Assembly: GCA_037176885.1 (NCBI GenBank)
Contig: JAWWNJ010000003.1
Coordinates: 558,001-622,000, forward strand
Source: Favolaschia claudopus
Taxonomy: Eukaryota; Basidiomycota; Agaricomycetes; Agaricales; Mycenaceae
Direction: 5' to 3'
Length of the DNA stretch: 64,000 nucleotides
Position numbers and translations under genes: made by a program. Below the pieces are notes generated by a model. That model did not search any database. It was given only the letters and a program-made list of their open reading frames with translations, and was not told where the DNA came from. Below are positions 21,462-31,340 of this stretch, piece after piece; within the stretch, counting starts at the first letter, position 1; each line of letters opens with the position of its first letter.

Positions 21462-23417
21462 CTACGCAGTCGACGGTGGCGGATAAACCAGCAGCATAGG
21501 CACTGCGTCGTAAATTTGAAGGGTTTTGAAGGCCAATTTCGCCAGAATCGGTGTGACTTCCCTTTTCGCAAGGACGGCGCGGTAGAAGTTCATTATGTCG
21601 GTAAAAGTGTTCTGAAAATCCGGTATGGTCGCGTACAATCCGGTGAGAAATTCCTCGCGAACTTGCATGAGGTCCGGATGAGGACAAATGAACATCGCGT
21701 GAGCTTCGTCCTCCACGGCCTCGAGGCAAAATCGACATTTACGCCATTCCCCTGGAACAGTGTCCTTCCCTCGTTCCTTCCACCTGCGGCGTTCCACGGC
21801 GAGACTGTGACTGGATAGCACAATGCGCGTGAGGGCCAGTCGATGGCTAGGTGTTTTGACTCGCAGGTAGTGCCGAAAATCCAAGGAGTTTTAATCAGCT
21901 TTCCCGTATCCTTATCCATTTCGAGCCTGCCAACCAAGATGTCTTTCGTTCGTGAAGAATTCATAATTTCATGGTCAATCCATGCCTCCATCGATAACTT
22001 GACCTGGTTCATGGCTTCTTTCACTGTGGCAACCTCCAAAGGACCAGAGATATGCAGCGTCACGGGGATGTACAGTTTTGAAAGGACGATCCGCAAGTCA
22101 TTTATCCAAGAAATATTCCGCTGACGAGCGAGATTGATAGATTCTTGCAGCGCGTTCCATGCCGGTCGATCTTCATCCAGTTCAACCCAGTAGCACAGAT
22201 TTTTGAGGGCAAGATAGATGCGGCGGTAACGAATCGGCCAAATCCCCGTTTCGGAAAATAGGACAGCCTTCATTGAGCGCGAGCCAATGCCGAGCATTCG
22301 GCGCAGAAATTTGAGTTGAACCTTCTCAAGGAAGCTGCAGACTTTTAGCCTCGATATCTAGACAGACTTCGCACCCAGCCGTAAGGTATGGGTCCACGCG
22401 AGCCATATAGAGTGTTCGCAAATCCCATACCGGCATCGAGCCAACAAAACGATGGAGTCCGAGAATCGTATTCGCAACCTTCGATGCTTTCTTAGCCTTC
22501 AAGATATACTGCTCGCGCCACATGAATTTATAGCCTGTTTCAAACCAGATGCCGAGATAGCGCGCTTTCTACACCTGTTCAATCAGTTTCCCAGCCATGT
22601 GAAAGATAGGATTAAATTTTTGACGGCGTCCGTAAATTTGGCAGAGTGATTTTGGGATTGAAACCTCGCATCCATTATTGTCTGCCCAGTTTTGAGATTC
22701 ATTGAGATGACGCTGAAAGCCTGATGGTGACGTGGAGGCCGTCATAACATCGTCGGCGTGTTCAACTTGATTTGTGGGCACACCATTAAGTTGAATATCA
22801 TCAGGATGGACACTCAAGATGAAATCGGCCATGAAAAGGTTCCACAGGTGCGGAGATCCGGGGTCTCCAGTCAACATTCCCAGGAGAGATTCGAAGTGAG
22901 ATCCATATTGGCCGTCCAAGCGAACAATATATCGGATGCGGTCGTAAAGGCACTTCAACCATTCAATCATTGGTCCAGCAATACCGAGTCTTCCGAGTTT
23001 GGTCCATCGATCATACATAGCAGAACAAAGGCGCTGTCATTCGTCCGCAGATGCGCCTGAAATCCATTCTGAGAGGGTGGAATTGCACCAATGTCTTCCG
23101 CTCCTTCGCGAAGACGTCGGTCGATGATCAGTGTCAACATTTTCAACATGCAACATTCCAACGCAATCAGACGATAATCCTTTGGGTCCGTAGGGTCCTT
23201 GTCTTTCTTCAAGATGCCGATGAGCAGGGAGATCAGCCATTGCTTCGGAATTTCTTGATTTTGAAGGCAGAACCGAAAGAATTCGAGCAGTTTTTCGTTC
23301 GGAATTTGGAGGCAGTCTTGGTAAGAGAAACCGTCGACTCCGATAGCCGTGTCCAGTCCATGCTCTGTGATGTGTTTCTTCATCCATGCATGTATAGATC
23401 GCCAAAATGAAGCACAC
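21462..23417 (-). pseudogene. LINE reverse transcriptase, decayed (agaricomycete type)
   Basis: Read on the minus strand from 23417. Segments in successive frames give the RT fingers and palm (LIGILKKDKDPTDPKDYRL, then PPSQNGFQAH), the active-site region with ADD (from QVEHADDVMT; the usual Y is H), a thumb-like region, and a long C-terminal part. The last part has a zinc-like motif CRFCLEAVEDEAHAMFIC (C-x2-C-x8-H-x4-C). At least four frame breaks occur (near 22970, 22570, 22320 and 21890). The endonuclease and the element ends are not seen; the 5' end stops near 23417. It is a different lineage from the Tad-like element at 10.6 kb. Confidence 0.8.
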
Positions 23418-23488
23418 TCATGTCGTCGAATTTCCTAATAAGGCAAGTCATTGTGGGGGGAGGAGGCGTGCGTCAGCCTTAAAATTGA

Positions 23489-23701
23489 ATGTCCCTCACA
23501 TTTCCGGTTGGCTATTGCTTCCGTTGTGCTAGATCGCATATCAACCTCCAGGCATGCGCCCAATGCCGTTTGGTCCGCTACTGTTCCAGGGCGTGTCAGG
23601 AATCGGACTGGCCGGAACATCGGCAGTCATGGATTGGCCTGAGTTCTCGAGAGGGAGAGATTTTCAAGCAAGCCATTGATATATTGGGCGTGAACGCGTG
23701 A
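23489..23701 (+). CDS. Small MYND-type zinc finger protein or fragment
   Basis: 70 codons. The core from residue 9 has the MYND pattern CFRC...CAQC...YCSRACQ...DWPEH, that is paired CxxC motifs, then C-x3-C and a final His, which would bind two zinc ions and usually mediates protein-protein contacts. MYND proteins are expanded in mushrooms, normally at the end or middle of longer proteins. Here the frame ends shortly after the finger at 23701, and no other exon was recognised, so it may be the remnant of a larger gene. It lies beside the LINE RT in opposite orientation. Confidence 0.6.
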   Translation: MSLTFPVGYCFRCARSHINLQACAQCRLVRYCSRACQESDWPEHRQSWIGLSSREGEIFKQAIDILGVNA

Positions 23702-24146
23702 ACTCCGAAATGGAACTCGCTGCACTCCGCCCGAAGACGAAGGAGCCGAGGCAGCCCAAAACCAACAGCTCACCCTGAAGTAGCCAAAGGTGAGCGAAAT
23801 ACAGGGGGAAGCGCCACAGGCTCCACAAAAACAGGGAGGAGACGGACAGCAATGGGGAGGCAAGACGGGAGGGAGGGGGAGGGGGAGGAAGGGGTGCTAG
23901 GAACGCACAATGTCGACAGAGGGGAGAGAGACAGCGACACGGGCAGGACGGGTACCAGACTTGGGGAGGGGCCAGTGATGAGCGGGTGCCGGTCCACACC
24001 TGAAAGCTCTACAAATCACTGAGATTTGAAAGGAGATATGGGCAGGGGACGGTTCGAGATCATGGTAGTAGCAGAAAGAAAGGGATTTTGTCACGGTCAC
24101 GGTCACGTGTGGCGTGATGGTCACACATCAAACACGTCGCGTCCTA
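23702..24146. other. No gene; purine-rich tract
   Basis: A G/A-rich run at about 23855-23945 generates long pyrimidine-coded ORFs on the minus strand without domains. Confidence 0.5.
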
Positions 24147-24150
24147 TATA

Positions 24151-24586
24151 GGTGGTGCGAATCGGCTAAACACCACCAAACAGGAACGAAATCTATTACA
24201 TCACATCAGGACCTTCCCACGCTTAACCCTCTGGCCAAAACACTCCGATTAGATAGTAGAGTAATTCCTCTAGACGAATTTTTAACTGGCTCAAAACTGA
24301 CAATAAATAATATTTTCTCCGAGGCGATTTGAGACATCAGTGATGCGATCACCTAATCAATCACGTGCACTTACCTCACTTCCTATTCGAGACAATCCAC
24401 AATCCACATTCCACCTCACGGGTGCATCGGGAAGCTCTGAAAGGCACCCAAAATACCTGAGAGGGATACCAGCAGTTCAAAAGAGCATATAGATTGATTT
24501 TTTTTTTCTGCGGGCAATTTGAGACATCAATGATGGGATCATTGATGGGACCTATTTGGTGGTGTTTAGCCGATTCGCACCATAGG
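24151..24586. mobile_element. TIR element of the TGGTGCG repeat family
   Basis: Inverted ends of 28 bp starting TGGTGCGAATCGGCTAAACA at about 24153 and complementary at about 24555-24582. The left 170 bp match the repeats at 9795-9965 and 30795-30952. Boundaries at the single-base level and the target duplication are uncertain (TA-rich flanks). Confidence 0.6.
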
Positions 24587-24659
24587 ATCAGCATTCTCCT
24601 TCTCGCGCGCCTTCTTCTGCTTTGCTTCGCGGGTTCGACGCGTACACGCTTGACAGGTC

Positions 24660-24745
24660 TACGGTTGGCGGGAAGGCCGCGGTTGACTTTGACTTTTGAT
24701 TTCTGTCATCGGCCGTTTCGGGAAGTGGTCCGAGCATTACCTTAC
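24660..24745 (+). repeat. Dispersed repeat R, copy 1
   Basis: Shares GATTTCTGTCATCGGCC and TTTCGGGAAGT(G/T)GTCCGAGCA with 48556-48650 (plus), and GGCGGGAAGGCCGCGGTTGA with 49720-49835 (minus). Two of the three copies lie just upstream of an alpha-kinase fragment. Confidence 0.65.
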
Positions 24746-24760
24746 AGCCGTTTTGGAAAC

Positions 24761-25400
24761 AATACCCCATCAACAAAGGAAAATCGAAGCTTGTGTTCAA
24801 AGTACGTCTCATTTAATGAGCTAAAAACCAACCGTGTTTCTAAAATTGCGGCGGCAGCTTTCTATGAATGGGGTTGCATATGTTGCGAAGCGTTGCTATA
24901 CCCTCGGACACGGATCTCCCAACTCCGAATGCGCATACGAAGCGGTAGAAATTGCAGGTAATTGGGCACCTTCTGCAGATTAACCGTTGGCTCAGTTCTT
25001 GTTTATTAGGCTTCGACGCGACGGACTTTCTCATTGCTCGGGAGGGTGTTGCTAGTTCTACGGAACCTTTTGTCCCGTCCCCAGCATGCCCAGCATCGGG
25101 CATCACCTCCACAGATTATTCCAGTCTGACGCTCGCAGAGAAAGAAGAACTTACAACAGACAGTACTGTTGTATCATCAATTACCTGGTTTCTCGAGAGG
25201 GAGCGAGGCTGCGCAAGTACTCTGGTACTCTTGATCACCCCAAATACTCTGACAAGCAGGGTGCAACTATCAACGCATTCCAGTATTTTGTCTATTTGTA
25301 CTCGAAAAAGACACTGGTTCTGGCAGATATACAAGGTGCGCTGAATTCCCAGCTTCTGAACTCGAGCAGATCTATTACTCTTTCTATAGCATCAGAAAGT
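24761..25400 (+). pseudogene. Alpha-type protein kinase fragment A
   Basis: Pieces in several frames align in order with fragment B at 48937-49697. Landmarks: INKGKSKLVFK followed by a GTACGT donor, WVAYVAKRCYTLG (lysine of the ATP site region), TDFLIAREGVA, ITWFLERERG, and ATINAFQYFVYLYSKKTLVLADIQG, the catalytic-core end with D-I-Q. Alpha-kinases are atypical Ser/Thr kinases expanded in many mushrooms. Frames break repeatedly (about 24900, 25010, 25140, 25240), and the end of the kinase domain (the Gly-rich GxGxxG and zinc-binding Cys/His) is not seen. It is not functional. Confidence 0.7.
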
Positions 25401-25496
25401 CACAGTCGTCTGAGTCAGAAGGCTGTCTTGTTTGATCTTATGTCCCACACAGCCAACCGGTGCGTACAGTGCAACTGGTGACTTCTTAAAGGTAAT

Positions 25497-25687
25497 TGTC
25501 GGAAAAATCAAAAAAGGGTTGTTGGGCCTGGGCAGGCCTTGTAAGGTCTAATAAGGCCGTTGGGGAAAAGGAGGGTTACAAGGTTTAAATACATACCAAA
25601 TACTACATATAGGGCCTTATAACACATAATGGACCTTATAGGACCTAATGAGGCTTGCAAGGCCTTACAAGGCATGTTCGGCGGCGT
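25497..25687 (+). repeat. AAGGCC-palindrome repeat, left copy
   Basis: About 190 bp with recurrent AAGGCCTTATAAGGCC-like palindromes, starting near GTCGGAAAAATCAAAAAAGG. An inverted relative lies at 30350-30525. The TA-flanked transposon at 25690 inserted directly at its right edge. Confidence 0.65.
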
Positions 25688-25689
25688 TA

Positions 25690-25752
25690 CTGCAATTCCT
25701 GTAAATAATGGCAATCACAAATAAATTTTGCGAGCTTCCCGAAAAGGAAATT
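25690..25752 (+). repeat. Left 63 bp TIR
   Basis: Identical, base for base, to the reverse complement of 28688-28750. It is followed 57 bp later by the ATG of the cargo gene, so the TIR probably carries part of its promoter. Confidence 0.95.
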
Positions 25753-25808
25753 CCCTTCTCAGCTTACCGTTTCTTCGTTTTCTGCGGCCTCTGTCGAGAT
25801 CTACCACC

Positions 25809-27442
25809 ATGGACGACTTCAACGACATTCAAATGATTGCAGACACCATAAATGACAGTCCCCAAGGTACTGTCTACATGTCTTCCCCCTTTGAAGACCC
25901 CTGCCACTGACACTTTTGTGTGCGTAGCTGCGATGAAATTTCTTGTCACGACTCCTTCAATTGTCGCGAAGCAGAAGAGCAAGAAGCCCGGTAAACGCAA
26001 GAAGAAGGAAGATTCCGAGGACGACGAGGCAGAGACGTCCTCCCAACCGCGCAAGAAACCTAAAGCCAAACGGTCTCCCAAAGACGAGGACAACGACACA
26101 GTCTCTGACGGCGAAGAACCTCCTCCTCCCTCCATTGCAGTGTACATTTCCATCCCCAAGAATCCCGCTCCTGTTGTGAAAGGCCGCAAAAACAAGGCCA
26201 ACGATGACGATTTCGTGAAAAAAGGCCCCTTCACCCTTCTCTGCACCGATAAATACTCCGTCTTCTTGTCCAAGCTTGCCCAGAGCCTTCCCTGTCTTCC
26301 CGCACACATCAACCAGAACAAAATTACGTGGAAAGCGGTCAAACCTCAGAGTTCTCAGATTCTTCCTCTCGGTTTCGACGATGGCTACAAGTTCATGGTC
26401 AAAGGCATGGCGAAACGCAGGGAGGAGGATCGGATGGTTCTTTTGATGCTCCCGCCCCCCGCACAGCCAATGGAGGAGGACGTTGTATGTCTTTTGCACT
26501 TCTATTTGTATGCATCTGATGACCCTTTGCAGCCGTGGGCGACTGGGGACGCGGACGATGTCAAACCCGTGAGATTCGATTTTAGTGAGCTGGAGCGTGG
26601 CAGCGCCAGTGACGCCATTCAGCAGCAGCAGGTACGTGCTCATACTTGCGCAAGCAGCAATGAAAACTCATTCTTCGTAGCTTGCATTCAACAAAGCAAC
26701 AAAAACAGAACGTGCTACGCTTGAAGACACCTACCCTATTGGAAACTTCCCCGCCATCGACCGCAACAAGGGCATCTACTACGACAACGATACCAAGTTT
26801 TATTTCGAGCTCACCCCAACTCGGCTAGGAATTTGGGCGAGCGCAATGGTGTGTCACCATTCATTCTACGCTGACCACAAGCTCAATGCTTTGCAGGCTC
26901 AGAAAACTACGGACGAGAAGCGTCATCCGGCAAATTCGCGTTTCTTCGATGCTGATCAGCGCATCAAGAATATTGGAAACCACGCTTCGGCGCCTGCCAG
27001 CAATGCTCCTCCCGTCCCAACTCCTGCCGCTGCTGCTGTCCCCACACCCACCACATCCCTGACCGATGTCCTTCTAGCTGCCCTCCTAGCAAACGGCAGT
27101 CTCGGGGCGTTGCTCGGCTCGTCTAACAATGCTGCTACTCTTTCTACTGCCCCTGCTGCCCCGCCTCCACAGCCTAGTTCTCCCAAACGCACTCACCCCC
27201 CTTCGCCTGTCAAACGCCACACCGTCTCGCTGGACAACTTCTGTGATATGTACGACATTGATGCCGCTACTTGTGCTTTGTTGGCGGAAGTCGGTTTTCG
27301 CCCCGGCGATGTGACGGAGTTTGAGCCGGATGAGGCGTTGAAACAGGCAGGGTTTACAATCTTCGGTTGGCGCCGCGTGCACAACGCCAATCTGCGCTTC
27401 AAGGCAGCGCTGGCCGAGGGTACATTCAATACGGAAGCCTAA
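25809..27442 (+). CDS. Cargo gene: 475-residue nuclear-type protein with SAM-like C-terminal domain
   Basis: Five exons keep one open frame: 25809-25866, 25928-26484, 26533-26631, 26681-26848 and 26897-27442. All introns are 48-61 bp, GT-AG, with good donors (GTACTG, GTATGT, GTACGT, GTGTGT). The sum is 1428 nt, 475 residues. Residues about 30-85 form a Lys/Arg- and Asp/Glu-rich segment with likely nuclear signals (GKRKKKEDSEDDE, PRKKPKAKR). A folded middle follows (about 90-290), then an Ala/Pro-rich linker, and a final ~60 residues (LDNFCDMYDIDAATCALLAEVGF...ALKQAGFTIFGWRRV) with the helix pattern of a SAM-like or helix-hairpin domain. I do not recognise the middle. Start chosen as the first ATG after the TIR with Kozak-like ACCATGG. 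Function unknown; a role in transposition or regulation is only inference. Confidence 0.85.
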
Positions 27443-27543
27443 GATCGTTTGTAGCTGTTATCATGGACAATGTTTTTTGCACGCTCTCTGACTGTTATTC
27501 TACAATGTTCTGTACCATACATGATGTATTCTCGAGACTCGCT

Positions 27544-28653
27544 CTACCAAATGTAACCTGCATGACGAAACCATCCAATTGACATCTCTGCTGTGATACA
27601 AGCTGTAGACTCAAGTAAGGCGAGAACAGCGTCCTCGGCTTCCCGAATACCGTGGCCATGTCGACGAAGGTACGCCTTCCCTGGGATTGACGGGTAAGTA
27701 TACAATGTATTGAAGGATAAACAAAGAATGACATACAAGTAGAAAAAGATTCTTCAATAGGATTCAAGTCGGGAGAATATGCGGGTAGAAAAAGCAGCAT
27801 AACACCTATCAAGGCCTCAGTTTGAGCAAGAGATACTTGAATAGGTCTCACCGTTGTCATTCAGTACTTCTCGCAAGAGGTCCGTATGGTGAATCCGACA
27901 ATTATCGAGGACCAGTACGCTGCGGACTTCGGGATATGGTTTCATTTGAGGAAGCTGAAAATCAGCACGAGGTTAGCCATGAATGAGTCTCAGGCCTGAC
28001 ACATACCACGTCCTCTACAATGAAATCAAAAAATTGATATGCATCCATAGAGCCGAGCACGATTTTCGTCGCAATGTAGCCTTCTGTGGTGAGTGCCGCA
28101 GTAAGAGTGTAGCGATCGGCGCGGACCCAATCCTCAGAAGATTCAGCTCTCTGTCCCATAGGAGCACGGCCGTGCTAAGGTTCGGGCATCTTTGCTTGAT
28201 TCATCTACTGCAACGACTTCCATTCCCGTTCCAGAAAACATAGCCGGGTTGCGGATACAGTCCCGGAAGTCATCCCTATCAACCTCATTCCGCTCCACCG
28301 CAATCGTCTGAAGTGCCTTCCGGGTGAGACCAGCTCGTACAAGTGTTGCCTGAAGCGCCGAAACAGAGATCGCAATATCATGATAGATGGCAAGATGCCA
28401 GACCAGTTCATCAAGCATGACGGTGGGGTCATGAAAGTAGACATTGCGGATGGCAGTGAGCGCAGCAAGACTGATGATTCAGTGGAGAGGGAGGTTTAGT
28501 GACAGAGCCAAACTCGTCGAGAATTGCGCGCCAGCGATAGAGGCTGCGAGGGGAGACACAGAAGGCAAAACAGATATCTTCAGTATCCCATCCAAGATCC
28601 CAGAGTCTTAGGGCACAGTCCTTGATGTCAGAGCTGATTCTGCGATTCCCCAT
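27544..28653 (-). pseudogene. Tc1-like DDE transposase, spliced, two frameshifts
   Basis: Starts at 28653 with a helix-turn-helix (MGNRRISSDIKDCALRLWDL...SPRSLYRW) that would bind the TIRs. The catalytic triad is visible: VAVDESSKD near 28205, VLVLDNCRIHH near 27913, and YSPDLNPIEESF near 27760. Introns are apparent at about 27960-28012 (GTGGTATG...TTTCAG), one between 27862 and about 27812, and about 27684-27738 (GTATGT...CCCAG). After PPSPL (about 28482) a short stretch is missing with a frame change, and a second frame change lies near 28165 (before GRAPMGQRAE). Stop TAG at 27544. This enzyme cuts and pastes DNA at TA in the nucleus; this copy looks inactive despite an intact triad. It converges on the cargo gene with about 100 bp between stop codons. 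Confidence 0.85.
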
Positions 28654-28687
28654 GGTGTAGAGCAGCGAAAGCGAAGGGAAAGACACA

Positions 28688-28750
28688 AATTTCCTTTTCG
28701 GGAAGCTCGCAAAATTTATTTGTGATTGCCATTATTTACAGGAATTGCAG
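28688..28750 (-). repeat. Right 63 bp TIR
   Basis: Exact inverse of the left TIR; 34 bp separate it from the transposase ATG. Confidence 0.95.
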
Positions 28751-28752
28751 TA

Positions 28753-30000
28753 AGCAAAAGTATTACCACTTTACCTTCTTTGTAAGGTGTCTGCTTGCAT
28801 CTTGGTTTGACTTTCTACACCACCATTTTATTCAAATGTCAAAATAATGTCCGAGGTGTGATGTCCTCGGAACCATGATTTGCGAGCTCCAACAGCTCTC
28901 AATTTCGAAATGTCCTCAGAAGCGTGGTTGGGACAGTCTGTGGATGGTTGAAGGACATCCTAGAAGGTTGTTCAAATCTTAAGATATATACTGGAATCTT
29001 AAGCTCGTCTGATTCAACAAGTACTGTATTTGGAGTAGCTATATCCCCCAATAAACTCCTTGTGACTTAGTATTGAATGCACAATGTATTCCAAGGAAGT
29101 TCATGAAGTTCCTCGAGCGGACGCAACCTTTTGCTGCTGGATTTGGCGTCGAACTCGAGAAAACGATGAAGTCCCCACATCGCATCATGACGTGGCATCA
29201 TTCAATGGTGATGTTTGTCATTACGGTCTCCGCTGCCACGTCACTCTCTTGTCTTCTTCCCTCATCCCCCCTCCAAACTCCTCGTCTTTCACGACACCCC
29301 AGAAGGAAGCTCGAAGCCTCTGACACTGTCATCTCTCCTCAACATCCCTTCAAGCTTCAATCTTCAAGCCTCTTCAAGTCCGTTGTGGCACGAAGATCTC
29401 TCCACCTCAGGCAAGAGTCGCAAGTCCGCAAGATCCAAGAACCTCACTGTGCAAGGCTGAGACTGCAAGACAACGGTCGCAAGAGTCCAAGGCCGCAAGC
29501 TGAAAACTTCTCAAGAGTGTAACCCATGCAAACCTTCATCAAAGTCCTTGCCGTCGTCCTCCCCAAGCCTCTCTCATCAACACGCTTCGGCCCTCTCCCC
29601 ACCTCTCTTTCTCTCCATCTTCCGGAAAATTATCATTTACTTCCTCTCCCTCCTCTTCTCCTCTCCCTCCTAGAATCATTTGTGTAGCCACTCAATGTAT
29701 ACTTTTGTTGCTTGCAATACCATTTTTTTATTTGTATTTTGATCGAATTTAAGAAGCAATTCAAATATTATTTATGGCAAGCGCCGTCAGCAAACTGGCT
29801 CTAATGTCCTGGAGAGCTTCAGCGCAGAATGTCCCCAGGACATCATCGCCGACGGATTGTCTGGGAATCGATGTTTCGGTCTCCAGGGAATGTTTCGGAG
29901 ATGTCAGCTAACAGCATCTGTCAAAACGTCCTCCGGAGGTCCGGAACAAACGGTGGTGTAGTACAGACTATCCATATCTATTTCTATTGTACTACAATAC
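28753..30000. other. No gene recognised; pyrimidine-rich stretch
   Basis: Contains a 149-codon ORF (29073-29522) of low complexity and a C/T-rich tract (29520-29670) that looks like LTR or leader sequence. I could not find a matching repeat or target duplication. Confidence 0.4.
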
Positions 30001-30004
30001 TGAC

Positions 30005-30100
30005 TCTAACAATTAATTACTGGTGCTTGCGAGAATCGAACACTCGACCTCTGCAGTGCGAATAAAACAATGGCAATGTACAATACTGCTATGCTAAGAG
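30005..30100 (-). other. tRNA-like sequence (A- and B-box)
   Basis: On the minus strand, CTTAGCATAGCAGT (A-box-like) is followed about 45 bp later by GTGTTCGATTCTCGC (B-box and T-arm with paired CGAG/CTCG). Acceptor ends do not pair. It resembles 39548-39617, so the two may be one SINE-like family. Confidence 0.35.
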
Positions 30101-30349
30101 AGCTTTACAGATAGAGAAATTCTGTTCCATATATGGCGTAGCTCTCGGATACCTGTACAATTTCCCCATAACACAACAACTCAAGATATTGCTCGTACAT
30201 TGACTGGTGATTTACTACACATGAGTATATGCTCCCCTACATACTTTTTGAAATTCAAATCAGCCATCTTGGCATACAATCATAGCACAAATTATCAAAA
30301 ACAATACAACTCTGAATTTTCCGCCGAAAAAGATGCAATAAAACCACAC

Positions 30350-30525
30350 CTACCATGTCTCTAACAACCCCAACTCAGTTTTGTAACCTCCGGGAAGTTA
30401 GCCTGGGAAGACCTAACCAGACCTTATCACGCCTTATAAGGTCACCCCTCGAACCTTATTAGGCCTTATAAGGCCGTTAGGTGCTCCAAGGCCTTACCAG
30501 GCTTTTTCAATTTTTCCGACTGACA
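30350..30525 (-). repeat. AAGGCC-palindrome repeat, right copy
   Basis: Inverse orientation relative to 25497-25687, ending near TTTTTCCGACTGACAG. It shares the CCTTATAAGG palindromes and the terminal GTCGGAAAAAT block. Confidence 0.65.
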
Positions 30526-30544
30526 GTAACACCGGCCCTCAGAA

Positions 30545-30700
30545 AACTTTCTCATTTACATTTTACAATAGAGACTTTGCGCAGAGCTACCGGTAGCCAC
30601 CCAGTGGCTTTCACGGCATGCGCTGTGGAGCGGCTTACGGCATATGGTGGCTCGTTTGGTGGCTCGTCGCCCGCGTTACAGGTGGGGCTTCAAGTATCTA
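30545..30700 (+). repeat. Diverged half of the GAGAGTTTGCGG MITE family
   Basis: Resembles the left arm of the element at 42392-42833 (shared GGCATGCG, GGAGCGGCT, GTGGCTCGTTTGG-like blocks). No right arm. Confidence 0.55.
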
Positions 30701-30794
30701 CATGGTATCTCTGTGACTATACCTCAATGTAGTGAGGTGTCGTGGTTAGGTTACCAGTTTCCCGCTTTATTTGGTGCGTTTTTGGATTTTTATT

Positions 30795-30952
30795 GTGAGT
30801 TTTGCGGATGGAATATCCCTCTAGGGGGTTTAATCTACTACCTAATCGAAGTGTTTTGGCCAGAGGATCAATCGTGGGAAGCTTCTGATCAGGTGCTATA
30901 AATTTCGTTCTTGTTTGGTGGTGTTTAAGCGATGCGCACCATACGTGTTCAA
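30795..30952 (-). repeat. TGGTGCG repeat family, copy 3
   Basis: Reverse-complement relative of 9795-9965 and 24151-24320; landmarks CCCTCTAGGGGGTTTA, GTGTTTTGGCCAGAGGATCA and TTTGGTGGTGTTTA. Confidence 0.7.
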
Positions 30953-31340
30953 GGTGTATCCTAAGGTTAGGGTTAGGGGTACTGTAGTATTTCGTTCAAT
31001 TCGTTTTGTCACTTGTCACAAGGCCCAAAAACGACGAAAATTTTCCCGAGTCACAGCGTCACGAGGGTTCCATACGAATGATCCCCCAAAGTCACACGAA
31101 TTTTTGCCTGTTTTCGGCCCAAAATGGGGGTAAAAAAAGGAAAATTTTCGCAAGTCACACCGGTCCGGGCCCCCATACGAAAGATCAAGTTCGTATGAGA
31201 TGTCGCGCGCCAGCGAGTGCAGCGAGTGGCAGTGCGGCGCCGCGGGCAAGGAATCCAGCAAAAAAAATCCAGGCGGGGTTTGGGGCGGAGCCCCGACAAG
31301 CTGTGTACCCTCCGTAGGTAGGGACGCGAGTTTGGGGGTA

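Larger units (their letters stand above)
25690..28750. mobile_element. TA-flanked DNA transposon with cargo gene, Tc1/mariner superfamily
   Basis: Perfect 63 bp terminal inverted repeats (25690-25752 and 28688-28750, outer end CTGCAATTCCTGTAAATAAT) with TA duplications at 25688-25689 and 28751-28752. Inside are two convergent genes: a DDE transposase (minus, decayed) and a five-exon gene of unrelated type (plus, open). The identical TIRs suggest that the element moved recently, which contrasts with the two frameshifts in its transposase. A relative elsewhere would have to supply transposase. Confidence 0.9.

Noticed and set aside
29073..29522. 149-codon ORF
   Set aside because: Low-complexity Ser/Arg/Leu composition in a pyrimidine-rich tract, no domain, no splice context.
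28855..29780. Possible LTR starting TGTGATGTCCTCGG
   Set aside because: It has LTR-like composition, but no second copy, no clear CA end and no target duplication were found.
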